DNA from: Rhabditoides inermis
Lineage: Eukaryota > Nematoda > Chromadorea > Rhabditida > Rhabditidae
Assembly (NCBI GenBank): GCA_963966185.1
Contig: CAWZYM010000115.1
Coordinates: forward strand, 242,001-306,000
Length of the DNA stretch: 64,000 nucleotides
Direction: 5' to 3'
Under the pieces are notes generated by a model that ran no database searches, was not told where the DNA came from, and worked only from the letters and a program-made list of their open reading frames with translations. The translations under genes and the position numbers were made by a program. Below are positions 8,901-19,435 of this stretch, one piece after another; the stretch's first letter is position 1, and each line of letters begins with the position of its first letter.

Positions 8901-11700
8901 CTTCAACAGCGTAGAAGAGAGCGCGACGGGTCTGTAGTTGCCCACTTCCAGCTGGTCTCCTTTCTTGAATAGTATTGAGATCATGGAATCTGCCATCTTC
9001 TCCGGTGTTCTTCCTTCTTTCACACAATCATTGTAGAGTGCGGCAATCTTCTCGAACATATCTTCAGTTGCGTGCACTAACATTTCCGTCGAAATTCTGT
9101 CCGGCCCTGATACGACGTTCCTCTTCATCTTCTTGACTTCCTCCTTCACTTCTTCGGCAGTAAATCCCTCTGGCAGAGACATTACTTGGCGTAGAGCATC
9201 TATGGGATCATTGCATTCGAACAGCTTGTTGTAGAACTTCTGTATCACTTCTCTCACATCGGCTGGTCGTGTTGCAATTGTGCCGTCAGATCTTCTTAAT
9301 CGGCCAAGAACAGTCCGCGTTGCCTCCTCCTTTCTTAGATTTTTCCTCGTAGCTATTCCTTTTTCATACAACCGCAAATGGTTCTCCGATATATCCTTTT
9401 CGAGATTGTACCGCAACAACTTGTTGGTGACGACGAGTCGTAGCCTCGATGCCGGGTCATTCTTCTCGAGCAGTTGCCGTCGTTCTTTGTATAGCCGTCG
9501 TGTGTCGTCGGATAGTCGTCGCTTCAGGGGAACGTACTGTGTCGCAGCCTCCTCTGATTCCTTTGCAACACGACATATCTCCTTGTACTGTTCATTGATG
9601 TCGCTTGTAGTCCTGCACGCCGCCAATCCGTGTTGTAGTTGTTCTTTGTACCTGCGCCAGTCTATTTGCCTGTCCATCTTCCTTTGCATGGGGAATCTCG
9701 GCGGGGTCATTGTTTGCAGTCGCATCAACACGAGGCGGTGGTCGCTGGAGAAATCGAATCGATGTTGTACATTGCAGCTCACCACTCCTCGCATCGACTT
9801 AATCAGCATGTAGTCGTAGATGTGCTTCTTTCCGCCAGTATGTCGCCACGTCCAGCGCCGCGCCGTCCGAGCCTTGAAGAAAGTGTTCGCAGCTCTCCAG
9901 CCTTCAGATTCCGTCCAAGCAGCTAGCACTTCTCCTCTTGGATTCCTCTTATTCTTTCCGTAGGCGTAGGGTCCACAGCAACGTTCATCTTCGTGTTCCT
10001 TTGCTCCCAGTTCAGCGTTGAAGTCGCCCGCCACCACTGTGCGGAAACGCTGCCCCGTCCCAGGACTAGCCCCCAATCCGGGAACAGCGTTTCCCCTCCC
10101 CCGGGTGGCTCTTCTGCCGGCATGGGTTTGGGTGCACTGGGCAACGGACTGTAGAACCTCTTCGTATTCTTTCTCATCGTAGGTGTCAGTTGGTAGGTAG
10201 ACGCTTACAATTCGCAGCACGTAGTCGTTCAGGTCGACGTCCAGGTAGCAAAGACGGCTCGACACAGGAACAAATTGTATGACACGGTTACGGTAGCTGG
10301 GGGCAACCAAAATTCCTGTCCCATGGTGGATGGTGGGCCCTCCCGAGTAATACAATTCATATCCCGACCGGTTTAACAGTACTTGTCCATTCCCTTTCCT
10401 CCGTATTTCACTCACAGCCAACAGGTCCACGGGCAGTTGTAGAAGGGCGTCCTCGATCTCCTTGACTTTCCTTGTACTAGCGAGGCCGCGTGCATTCAGG
10501 GATCCGATTGCGACAGTCTCCACTCCTCTCCTCATGAGCTACCCCGCGCGGGCTCAACCGATAAACCGCGGGCGAGACAATCAAAATCAACCAACCGGCA
10601 ATGCTAGCATAATGACTGATCTGGTAGCACACAATCCTACCGTGGTAGAGAGAGAGAGGTGAGGGAGATGGTTGCTACTGTGTTTTTCAGGGATTCTCGC
10701 GAGAAGCAGCGTCGCCTGGCGCGTCTCGAGAAGACTTCCGAGCGGACACTGGATGTGGGTGGATCATCCCCACCCTACGCCGGTCTCAGCGAGGCGGAAG
10801 CGAAGGCCAGGTGAGAAGAGGGAGAGAGAGAGGGAGGGAGGGGGGAAGAGAGTGAGAGAGAGAGAAAGAGAGAGAGAGAGAAATTACTCTTCCAGGTACG
10901 ACCAGATGACGCGCTCGCTGCAGCAACGCGCCGACACGCTCTACGTGGTGGCTATGCAGGTAGGAAGGAGGTTGAATTCGACTATTTACAGTAATACTTT
11001 CACATCCACACATACTCATGGGTTGGCACATTTTCGTTGGCACTCTAAATCAAACCAGGCACGCACGTATTGATTGGTCGTTAAAAAAATAAGTGGCAAG
11101 ACAGTTTGGTGAAACATATTTTCTTTTCTTTTTTGTAGTAAGGAAAAGATTTTTTGTTAAAACAGACACTTATTCCATTTGAACAATGTTTCAGGACTAC
11201 TTCCTGCTGCCCTCGGTCTCTCGCGACTCGCTCGCCCGCCCACGCATGAGTCTCATCCTTCCCGCCAAGGGAGGAAACGGCACCAGCGAGGGGGTGAGTA
11301 GGGGTACTACGGTAGATGTACTACGGTTACGGTAGATGTTTATTTGACTGGCGTGAATATTTACTGTAGTACGTTAGGTGAGCGCTAATTGTTCTGCAGG
11401 CTTTAGGCGTTTTGTGAATATCTATTGTGAACATTGTGAATATGACGTTCAGCAGTGGTTTGAGGAATCAAAAATCATTGAGGATAAGAAAAATGTAGTA
11501 AAAATGTCATAAACATGGAAAGTTGCGTTGTTATTTGTTGTGGGGTGCTTTCGAAGATAATAATTGTGTGTTTGTGTCAACTATAAACACACGCGTGTGT
11601 CTGTTTATAGATTTCGATGATGCGCATCGATTGCGAGGTCACGGGCACTGGTCTCTTCAACCTCGCCGACATTTTCATACCCCTCTTCGCCGTGTATTGA
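435..11700 (+). CDS. atf-6: ATF6-type membrane-bound bZIP transcription factor (ER stress sensor)
   Basis: ER membrane protein that, in the known family, is cut by site-1 and site-2 proteases under ER stress to release a nuclear bZIP activator. Exons: 435-532, 1153-1189 (or 770-881), 1452-1541, 1595-1675, 1885-2033, 2204-2282, 2562-2699, 3483-3587, 3884-3955, 4510-4587, 4769-4888, 5043-5173, 5258-5342, 5432-5526, 5730-5877, 5999-6111, 6379-6510, 7328-7426, 10691-10810, 10896-10959, 11195-11293, 11611-11700. All join in phase, giving about 740 residues (human ATF6 is 670). Seen: a Ser/Gly/Gln-rich N-terminus; a basic region with KQKNRAAAQLSRIRKKE; a leucine zipper in exon 4769-4888; a membrane span (VMVMCMMVVFG) followed by a glycine run; RALL as a likely site-1 protease site; NxS/T sites in the lumenal part; and conserved LDSWVHGHE, ADTLYVVAMQDYFLLP and RMSLILPA blocks. 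The stop follows IPLFAVY. Introns hold a hAT MITE, a SINE-like copy and an antisense LINE. The exons before 1452 are the least certain. Confidence 0.88.
770..881 (+). other. Candidate alternative acidic exon of the ATF6 gene
   Basis: A 112-base segment with a good acceptor (TTCAG) and donor (CAG/GTGGGC). It has one open frame, which continues exon 435-532 and encodes an acidic, hydrophobic stretch (FDDFLKLGDQLLDEYP) resembling a transactivation segment. It is 1 modulo 3, as is the 37-base exon 1153-1189. Either one alone keeps frame into 1452-1541. Both together shift the frame into an early stop. The pair therefore looks mutually exclusive. Transcript evidence is needed. Confidence 0.5.
2720..3225. 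mobile_element. hAT-like MITE with 8-bp target duplication
   Basis: 506 bases bounded by inverted ends TAGTGTTTGGACCAA and TTGGTCCAAACACTA. GTGAGATG is repeated directly on both sides (2712-2719 and 3226-3233). Inverted ends plus an 8-bp duplication fit the hAT superfamily. The inside has no coding capacity and is built from many copies of a short palindrome, CCAGAAATTTCTGG, and variants of CTGGTTTTGG. It sits 20 bases inside an ATF6 intron, just after the donor at 2700. Confidence 0.8.
3687..3838 (+). repeat. SINE-like repeat, copy 1
   Basis: About 150 bases in an ATF6 intron, closely matching 40208-40368 (+) and 42955-43116 (-). The shared core starts near GCGATAGTTTTC, contains CAGTTCGAAA (like a pol III B box) and ATAACCGTCTG, and ends in a CGCAACTT block. 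A tRNA-derived SINE is the best guess. The A box is weak and no cloverleaf could be folded. Confidence 0.6.
4588..4768 (+). repeat. (GA)n-rich intron of ATF6 with no visible polypyrimidine tract
   Basis: The whole intron is purine-rich, starting at the donor GTGGGGGAGGGAGGGAGAG and ending in about 20 GA dinucleotides. The acceptor AG is the last of these, followed directly by the codons DHLDLQ. The exons on both sides are secure because they encode the two halves of the bZIP, so the intron is real despite lacking a pyrimidine tract. Confidence 0.75.
6165..6215 (-). repeat. Fragment matching the 5' flank of the RTE element
   Basis: About 50 bases in an ATF6 intron resemble 10597-10646, the sequence just upstream of the retrotransposon ORF. 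Shared blocks are GCAATGCT, ATAATG/TTATGG, TCTGGTNGCACACA and TCCTANCGTGGT. Orientation is the same as the full element. The fragment has no accompanying coding sequence. Confidence 0.45.
7590..10662 (-). mobile_element. RTE-type non-LTR retrotransposon, near full length
   Basis: About 3.1 kb inserted antisense in the ATF6 intron 7427-10690. It contains one uninterrupted 954-codon ORF, a short 3' UTR with AATAAA (minus strand, near 7615) and a 3' tail of about four ATTTG units at 7590-7612 instead of poly(A). Short tandem 3' tails are typical of the RTE clade. The 5' boundary is not sharp; upstream of the ORF about 125 bases are left before a GA tract. No clear target duplication was found. 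Confidence 0.85.
7671..10535 (-). CDS. Retrotransposon polyprotein: AP endonuclease plus reverse transcriptase
   Basis: 954 residues. The N-terminal third is an exonuclease/endonuclease/phosphatase-fold AP endonuclease: SLNARGL near residue 14, AVSEIRR near 42, GDFNAELG near 170, IYDYMLIKS near 240 and a terminal SDHRLVLM. The C-terminal part is a reverse transcriptase: NYRPVALSS, QAGFRKGYCCADQI, FIDVSKAYDS (block A), VRQGCPMSP, the catalytic LAYADDMVL, and YLGRTLS with the following thumb region (YGAETWSL). It would nick DNA and prime cDNA synthesis on the target. No stop or frameshift interrupts it, which suggests recent insertion. RTE is favoured because of the single ORF and the 3' tail. 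The start at 10535 is the first ATG of the open frame. Confidence 0.9.
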   Translation of the reverse strand: MRRGVETVAIGSLNARGLASTRKVKEIEDALLQLPVDLLAVSEIRRKGNGQVLLNRSGYELYYSGGPTIHHGTGILVAPSYRNRVIQFVPVSSRLCYLDVDLNDYVLRIVSVYLPTDTYDEKEYEEVLQSVAQCTQTHAGRRATRGRGNAVPGLGASPGTGQRFRTVVAGDFNAELGAKEHEDERCCGPYAYGKNKRNPRGEVLAAWTESEGWRAANTFFKARTARRWTWRHTGGKKHIYDYMLIKSMRGVVSCNVQHRFDFSSDHRLVLMRLQTMTPPRFPMQRKMDRQIDWRRYKEQLQHGLAACRTTSDINEQYKEICRVAKESEEAATQYVPLKRRLSDDTRRLYKERRQLLEKNDPASRLRLVVTNKLLRYNLEKDISENHLRLYEKGIATRKNLRKEEATRTVLGRLRRSDGTIATRPADVREVIQKFYNKLFECNDPIDALRQVMSLPEGFTAEEVKEEVKKMKRNVVSGPDRISTEMLVHATEDMFEKIAALYNDCVKEGRTPEKMADSMISILFKKGDQLEVGNYRPVALSSTLLKLLTRLILRREHTTLEKHQPREQAGFRKGYCCADQILVIREVVYKSYLHRMHAVMIFIDVSKAYDSIRHNDAWEALSSHEVEPAFVRMLQSIYRSGKTEVMVRGEPVEIEVRKGVRQGCPMSPHIFNSVLAKLMEGLNFSFAGAGMEVNGEHLTHLAYADDMVLVAKSAAAAQKMLDEVVRRCGQFGLKLNRGKTVAMTNGPKVKITLEGEDVEYVDQFTYLGRTLSFMYDDAKEVSRRIQAGWSAFYRHRHFLTLRRAPMRLKRKVYRAAVLPSMLYGAETWSLKKTERKKLQLCQRRMERKMLGLKLKDRVRSDIIRRETRVPDVLAEARKRKWAFARKTAMADDERWTEKIMKWRLDRTAAKGRPHTQWADEFRTETNFPKDKYKWIEIAADRDPTQWNQLSSRRYP

Positions 11701-12016
11701 TTTATCGATTGGTGACGTCACTGTGTTTATTGATTTTAGTATCAGGTGTTTCGTTGTGTGTCAGCAATGCCCCCGCTTTATTGTTTTGTGATTGTTTTTT
11801 TTAGTTGCATTTTGTTTTGATGTTGAAAATGCGCCATTCCACTTATATTCTGGATTTTGTGAGTTTCAATGTTTTTTCTCCCACAATTGTTTGTTGCCAA
11901 ATGTTTATCCCTATTTGAAAAGTATCCCTATTTATAGTCATTGTTCCGGTATCGTCGACTTTAATATCACAAGTTTATGGTAAATGTATTCCCACAGTGA
12001 AACATTACTATTTAAT

Positions 12017-12022
12017 AATAAA
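12017..12022 (+). terminator. Likely ATF6 polyadenylation signal (AATAAA)
   Basis: AATAAA lies 317 bases after the ATF6 stop and 167 bases before the TBC1D13 start codon. A TTTTAG acceptor-like site at about 12127-12132 follows. This spacing is what a nematode intercistronic region would show. Confidence 0.55.
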
Positions 12023-12188
12023 TGTTTTATTACGAGTGTTCTTGTATGAGATGGTGAGAAAGTGTTGCGCATACACTGGAATATCTTTATTTTTTCGACG
12101 TTTGGTTTTTTTGGCTATGGAATCGATTTTAGTGGACGCATGGAATCTCAATAGCCGCAGAAGAGACGATTATTTTCATTTCGTCAAA

Positions 12189-15015
12189 ATGAGCGCGAGA
12201 TATCAGGAGAGGTAGGTTTCTGATGGCTTTTGACGACATGCTATTGTGTTTTGTGTTTTGTAGCTGTGTGTTTTGAGGTTTGCTCGGATCGAGCAGGTGC
12301 TGCTGATCGACAAGAGGAACATCGACATGGACGAGCTGCGGGCGGGGTGCAGCTATGGTGGGTGGAGGGAGAGAGAAGAGAGAGAGGAGGAGGGAGGGAG
12401 AGAGGGAGATAGAGAGAGGGGGGAGGGAAAGAGAGAGGGAGGAGAGAGAGAGAGAGAGAAGGAGAGAGAGAGTCCCGCTCCCTCGCAGGCATGCCGGACT
12501 CTCTCCGCCCGCTCGGCTGGCGTCTGCTCCTCAACTACCTCCCCGTCGAGAGACAGTGCTGGAAGGAGTTCCTCGGCAAGCAGAGGGACAACTATGCGTC
12601 GTGAGTTCTTTCCGGTTATGGACCATTTGTCCCTTGTGGTGTACCGTATGCACTTTGTTGTATAGTCAGGATATAGCGATTCTGGATAAATGATTGATTG
12701 ATGATTGACCATTTGTCCTATTCCCGATAAGTCGATTGAAATTAGTGAAGAATGCAACTGATTTTCGAACGCCTTCGAAGAGACAATGCACACATTAAAA
12801 TGCCGGTTTTTTGCTAATGCTATGAAAGTTGAGAATGTTGGGCAGAGTTTGGATCATTGATTTTTTCAGTCTCGTCGACCAGCTGATCATCAAACCGGGC
12901 AAAGCAGAGGATGAAGAGGGAGGAGGGGAGAGTGACCACGTGAGTGAGAAGAGGGAGAGAGAGGGGAAGGGTGAGAGAGAGGAAGGGTGGGAGAGAGGAA
13001 GGGTGGGAGAGAGGGAGAGAGAGAGATGACGTCACCTGTTTCAGCCGTTGGCGATGGACTCGCACAGCGAGTGGTCGGCGTTCTTCGAGGACAACACGGT
13101 GTTGAGTCAGATTGACAAGGTGGGGGGAAGAGAGAGAGAAAGAGGGAAGGAGGGAGAAAGAGAGAAAAAAGAAGGAAAGAAGAAAGAAATTGAAGCCCGT
13201 AGACTTTAAAGGAAAGTGGATTATGTTCGAGTGAGATTGTTTAAAACTTGGTTGAGAACTATGATAATCATATGTTTCACGGCCTTATGGAAATTGAGGA
13301 TTATTTTTGGAGACCAATGAAGTGACAGTATCATAGCAAATGTTCTTTGAAAATGGAAACTAGTTGCAACATTGTTGCAGGACTGCCGACGTCTCTACCC
13401 GGAGATTCAGTTCTTCCAGCAGGACACAAAGTATCCCCATAGGTGGGTGTCGGAGATGGTTTGAATGATTGAATGTTTCGACGTCGTTGATTTCGATGCA
13501 CATTGTTTCACATGCTATACGTTTTACATCTCATAGATCTGGAACATATAACATACAACACGTAATTGAAATCAAGATCAATATGTTATACATTAGTATT
13601 GCTTTGATTCATGTGTGTTGCAGGACGGCAGCCGAGTTGAATCTGTCGGGTCGGGTGACGGGCTGCGATCTGAAGGTCGACAACTACGAGGTCGACAAGT
13701 TCGGAGCGGCTAATGTGGGTGGGGGGAGACGTAATACGAAAATGAGTTTATGTGATACGAAAGTGAATTGTGATGTGGCTATATATTTGTATATCACCTC
13801 TATGGCGTGAAACGTGGTGTGGGACATATTACACTATCATGGCTATTGATTGATTATTGATTGCTTTGTCTTCAGCTAAAGCAGTCTCGCGGTCCGGCCG
13901 ACGACGAGTACACTGGATCGAGGGACGGCAGTGAACGGCACTGGCAGGTTTCGTAATTTCCTTTTTTTCCGAAATTGTGTGAAAATATAAGATTTGTTAG
14001 TTATTGAACACGCTGTTACAGGTGGTTGAGCGGATTCATTCATTAAACATGTCGAATGTGAAAGTGAAATCAAGTGAAGAAGAGATGATGTTGAAGAGTT
14101 TTGTGGAACTTTATACAGAAATGAATATCCTGACTGACTTTTCTAGGAGGTTATATTTTTGTGTTTGATATCTTATGTCTTATGTGTTATTGTGTGAATA
14201 ATCAGTTATCAGTTATGATTAGTTATCAGTTATCCGAGTTGTCATTGCAGGTGGTTGAGCGTATTCTCTTCATCTACAGCAAACTGAATCCTGGAGTCAA
14301 GTATGTGCAGGTCAGTGATCTGTGTATTGTGAAACATACGCTTCTCTCGGTAAACGTATTTGAGTGAGCGGTCTGCTTTTAATCTGGTACCGGTTGTGAC
14401 ATACGTTGTGAGAACCATACTGCAATGTGTAATATTTATTCTAACCATGTATTTTTTCTTATCCTTTACCATATCCTTTACATAGCTATTCATTATATCA
14501 TATGAAAATGAGAGAATTTTTATCAAGGATCTCGTTTCATGATCGTGAAATCTCAGTACCCATGTATATTTGATACGACCCTTCAGACCCTGAAAAGTTG
14601 TGAAAAGTGTAAGAGATCTACTAATCAATCTCACTTGATTATGTCTCAATGTTTGAGGGCATGAACGAGGTTCTCGGTCCGGTGTACTATGTGTTCGCCT
14701 CCGACCCCGACAGGGAATGGGCAGAACACGCCGAGGCGGACGCATTCTTCTGCTTTCAACAACTCATGAGCGAGGTGGGTGGAGTCTAAAGGGGCGGGGC
14801 GTGTACTCTTGGGTTCAGGTCAAGGACAACTTTATCAAGAAGCTCGATCACAGCAACTGCGGCATTGGTGGGTGAAAGTTTATTTTATTAGTTACTACTC
14901 TTTTTTGATCGAATTTCAGCTATATTGCGTTCAAAATTCAAGTAAGCTGGTATAAACAGCTCATGAATAGAGTGTTCCAGAATCATATATACAATCGGGA
15001 AAGAGAGAGAGAGAC

Positions 15016-15062
<47 letters not shown>

Positions 15063-17474
15063 TTGTCCTTTCCAGAATCGCAGATGCAGTCGTTCCACAG
15101 TCTGATCGAAGACATGGACCCCGAGGTACACGACCACCTCGTCGGCCGACTCCAGATCAAACCGCAGTTCTATGGTGAGTGGGCGTGGCTTGGATGGGCG
15201 GAGTCTGAATGACAGCAAATGCACACCGGATTTTGATATACTATTCAGATCTGACACCATTCTTTTCCAGCGTTTCGCTGGCTGTCGCTGCTGCTCTCGC
15301 AAGAGTTTCCCCTGCCCGATGTCATCTGTCTCTGGGACTCGCTCTTTGCCGACCCGGACAGGTGATTTCATTTAGCAAATATAAGGTGTCCGTCAAAGTG
15401 ATACCACATACAACACATGGTTCCATTCGTGTCTAAAAGATATCAAATGATTTACTTTAAGGCGGTGTGTTTACTCCGGTGAAATTGGTGACGGTCAAGT
15501 TTACTTTTGTATATTCACAAAACTGTGTAAAACATTTGGTTTCGATCTCTTCTTCCCCACCAAACCCCGGTGCTGTTTGAAGTATGTTTCACTCCCGTCT
15601 TGTAGTTGGGTAGATTTGTGTGCCTCAATGAAACTAGGCCTTTGTTTGAGTTGTGTGAAATGTGTTTCATTGGCGCTTTATTTTCCCGGCGATGATATGG
15701 TGGAGCAATGTACTTGAAGGGATGTACTTTTACTTTGTATTTGTACTTTTGTATTTGTCACCGTCGTACTTTTGTATTTGTCACCCCGTCTATTCTGCTG
15801 ATGACACACATTCGTTCCAGTGTATTTCATAAAACCGCATCTGTGCACTGTTCTGCTAGAAATCAGTTTCATAGGAGCCCTAAATTTTCTGAGTGATTGT
15901 ATTTACAGGAGTGAGTTAAAAGGAACTATTGTGTGCTTTAACTTTTTCTCGTATTTGTACGTGTCACCGTCTATTCTCCACAGGTTCTCCCTGCTGCCGT
16001 ATGTGTGTCTGGCGATGATCGACCTGTCGAGAGAGCGACTGCTCGAGGGAGACTTTGCCGACTGCCTCAGGCTATTGCAGGTATATATCACACGGTCTCT
16101 GTAAAAATCGAACTCTCCACAGACTAGACCAAAACTAGAAAAATCATAGTCACGGATTTTGATGAAATTAATTTTTCCAAGGTTTTCAAACATTCTGAAC
16201 ACATCCTGCGCAGTGGCTAAATCCAAAAAAAAATTTGGTACCAGATATGGTATACGGTACCCCAAATTTGCATAATGGCCTAAACTCAATCAAACTTCGA
16301 TCTGAAGGTGTCATTTTACTCCTTACATGATTAAAAACAAATTTATAATTAAACATTTCTGTATAAGTTTGATGATTCAAAAATTATAGTCACGAGACCG
16401 AAAATTTTTCTATTTTTCCACATATTTTATTTTTTCAAAATTTAACCAAAGTCCGCCCAGTCCGAATGAAAGCAACATTATATTGAGCAGATTATCACGG
16501 TTATTTTCAGCTATTAAAATCAAAAATCGAAAGACACCTTTTTTGGGAACAGCCGCTCAAAGTTGCTACACTCCGACATTTCTAGTCAACAAAATTCCAA
16601 CTGCAAAGCATTTATCAACAAAATTTGCGGGGATTCTTCAAATAAACACTATTCAAATGTTTATACGTCATCTCTAACACAATAATTACTCGTAGTAAAG
16701 TACATTACTCATAAGAACATAAAATCGTTAACGTTTTGCGATGATTGCAGGTACACCAATCGGGCTCTTGCATTCATTCCCATTTGGGTATTTGCCTTGC
16801 GGATAATACTCATACGAACTAACATTGGTGTTGGTAATCGATAGCTTTTTGATATCCATCGATAATCGAATGCGCGGCAACTAAGGACCAGCTTGTCCAT
16901 TAATGTGAGATTTAACTGCCCACAGGAAACGAATTCCTATAACCACTCCACTTAATGTCAACAGTGATTCTAAAATCCGTGTAGCCTACTCCGTGCAGGC
17001 TCACTGTTTCTCTCGGAGGGATACTTATCTACGACAGTCTTCAGCTGAAAATCTATTATCAACTCCTGACTTGGTCGCAGTGACCATGATTTGGCTGTTG
17101 TTTCGAGGTCCATATATTCCATAGTCCTGAGAGAAGTGAAGTAGCAAGTAGAAAAGATTTGGTTTTTTCGTACTAACGTACTCCGGTATCCTTAATTTTT
17201 TGCGCGGCAGGCGCTTCAGCCAAGGCCGAAGCAGGCTGATCGCCAACGGCAAACATGATTATTTGATACGAGGAAGTGGGCGAAGTATATCTACTTTTTC
17301 TGAAGTATTATTGTTATAAATATGTGGGTGATGAATCTCATCTTGTGGATTTCATCTCAATAAGCCATCATCTTGGACTCCATAAGATTAAAATGTTGTA
17401 TTTTCCCGCACCTAAGATGCACCTAAGATGCAGAGTGAGACTTGCTTGGCATTAAAGGATCCTGAGAGAGAGCG

Positions 17475-17520
<46 letters not shown>

Positions 17521-18672
17521 AGATCGAAGTCGTTCACATCCCGATTATTTCTGATTCTACATCTACGGACAGATCAAAGTGAAAGAGGTTGGGTTGCGCA
17601 CAGGATACCGCAAGCAAAACAACGCAAGCTGGCCCTTAGTTGCCGCGCATTTCGGTTATCGATAGATATCAAATATCTATCGATTATCAACATCAATGTT
17701 GATTCAATGTTGGTTCTTATGAGTATTGTCCGCAAGGCAAATACCCAAATGGGAATGAATGCAAGAGCCCGATTGGTGTACCTGCAATCATCGCAAAACG
17801 TTAACGATTTTATGTTCTTATGAGTAATGTACTTTACTACGAGTAATTATTGTGTTAGAGATGACGTATAAACATTTGAATAGTGTTTATTTGAAGAATC
17901 TCCGCAATTTTTGAATGATAAATGCTTTGCAGTTGGAATTTTGTTGACTAGAAATGTCGGAGTGTAGCAACTTTGAGCGGCTGTTCCCAAAAAAGGTGTC
18001 TTTCGATTTTTGATTTTAATAGCTTAAAATAACCTGCTCAATATAATGTTGCTTTCATTCGGACTGGGCGGACTTTGGTTAAATTTTCAAAAAATAAAAT
18101 ATGTGGAAAAATAGAAAGATTTTTGGTCTCGTGACTATAATTTTTTAATCATCGAACTTATGCAGAAATGTTCAATTATAAATTTGTTTCTAATCATGTA
18201 AGGAGTAAAATGACACCTTCAGATCGAAGTTTGGTTGAGTTTAGGCCATTATGCAAATTTGGAGTACCGTATACCATATCTGGTACCAAAAATTTTTTTG
18301 GATTTAGCCACTGCGCAGGATGTGTTCAGAATGTTTGAAAACCTTGGAAAAATTAATTTCATCAAAATCCGTGACTATGATTTTTCTAGTTTATCGAGAG
18401 TTCGCTTTTTACAGAGACCGTGTGATATATACTTTATTGGTGAGAGAGAGAAAGAGAGAAAGAAAGAGAATGCTGTTGTGATATGAGTTTTGGATTATCA
18501 AACTGTTCAGAACTACCCGGAGACTGACGCATTGATCCTCGTCACAGCTGCGATGCGACTGCGTGGCTCATCGCCCAGGCTCCGCCCCGCTGACCCCGCC
18601 CCCAGAAAACAGCGGTTGGCCGAGACTGCGCGAAACATAGGCAGTAGATTAAAGGAGGTGCTGAAGCGATGA
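12189..18672 (+). CDS. TBC1D13: TBC1 domain family member 13-type Rab GTPase-activating protein
   Basis: Stimulates GTP hydrolysis by a Rab; human TBC1D13 acts on Rab35. Exons: 12189-12211, 12278-12357, 12489-12600, 12870-12939, 13045-13119, 13381-13442, 13624-13714, 13876-13947, 14251-14310, 14658-14774, 14819-14867, 15076-15174, 15271-15361, 15984-16080, 18511-18672. They give 419 residues against 400 in human, all in phase. Matches along the family include MPDSLRPLGWRLLLNYLP, IKPQFYAFRWLSLLLSQEF, LPDVICLWDSLFADPDRF and LLEGDFADCLRLLQNYP. The arginine finger IxxDxxR is present as IDKDCRR (I118 to R124) and the glutamine finger as YVQ (Q215), so the GAP should be active. The last intron is almost entirely a transposable element (16086-18427). 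The ATG before SARYQERFARIEQ agrees with the human N-terminus. AATAAA at 18901-18906 probably ends the transcript. Confidence 0.93.
14022..14149 (+). pseudogene. Exon-like duplicate of the VVERI exon in a TBC1D13 intron
   Basis: After an acceptor-like TTACAG, the bases GTGGTTGAGCG-ATTC repeat the start of the true exon 14251-14310 (VVERILFIY). The frame then stays open for about 40 codons but diverges, up to a possible donor at 14150. It is 128 bases, so inclusion would shift the frame. It is either a decayed partial exon duplication or a poison exon. Confidence 0.45.
15017..15060 (+). repeat. (TAA)n microsatellite
   Basis: About 15 TAA units inside a TBC1D13 intron, directly after a short GA tract and 15 bases before the acceptor at 15075. 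Confidence 0.95.
16086..18427. mobile_element. Long-inverted-repeat DNA element, family A copy 1
   Basis: About 2.34 kb with inverted arms of roughly 820 bases (16086-16905 against 17624-18427) around a loop of about 715 bases. Ends read TATCACACGGTCTCTGTAA inward from both sides, flanked by TA (16084-16085 and 18428-18429), which fits a TA target duplication. No transposase ORF is present. It fills the last TBC1D13 intron and starts five bases after the donor at 16081. The same ends are found at 26019-27730. The loop carries a (GA)n tract at about 17470-17516. Confidence 0.85.
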
Positions 18673-19435
18673 CATTATAATGATTTTCTTTGTATCTTTG
18701 CATATTACTGCACGCTTCTACCTTTACACTTTACATCTACTTATTTGTACATGCATTTGATGAGAGAATCAGAGTTGTGAGAGATGCCTTATATTTTTCA
18801 TCTTACTTGTTATGTTAGTCTTAAAATACTTTGCCATTGTTTCAATATAGCTCAATATCCGAAACTATGCCAGATATTTGTGTTTTATGGTGGTTGTAAT
18901 AATAAAGTTTATTTAATAATTCCATGTGGAAGAAGCAATTATTTATTATATGAGCGAAGGAGTAAATGAATGAAATGTAAAATTGCAATCACCAGCTACT
19001 ACAGTTACTTCGTAACCGGAAAGTTCGCAGCATGTTTCTCCAACTCTCCAACTTCCCACTATCAGACACGGATAGAGTGTAAGAGAAGAGAAAGCGCAAA
19101 CCGCGTCGCTTACTCACCTTCCGTCATTTGCGGCGGACACGTGGCTAGCTAACAGCACACTCGCTGATTCTTACAATATTGAAATTCGAAATGCAAAAAA
19201 GACGGATGCACACCACGATGCAACAGACTATTTATTGTTACATTATACAAATGTTATATTCACAGTGTTCTCTCAGCGTGTACAACCTATAGATGGAATG
19301 TCTCTCTACTCTTGAAAAAGAGTACTGGGTGGTGGCACAAAACAAGGTGACACGGGTGCTACAATACTACATGGTTGGGATATAGTGGATACAGATGACG
19401 TCATCGCGCAATCAATCGATTTCGATCGAACCGCT
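18673..19435. other. Convergent intergenic region
   Basis: Tail-to-tail spacer between TBC1D13 and ATP6AP2. It holds AATAAA on the plus strand (18901-18906) and on the minus strand (TTTATT at 19231-19236), the likely 3' ends of the two transcripts. No further gene is recognised. Confidence 0.7.

Noticed and set aside
16086..18427. A transposase gene inside the long-inverted-repeat element
   Set aside because: All frames are broken into pieces under about 130 codons with no DDE-type motif.
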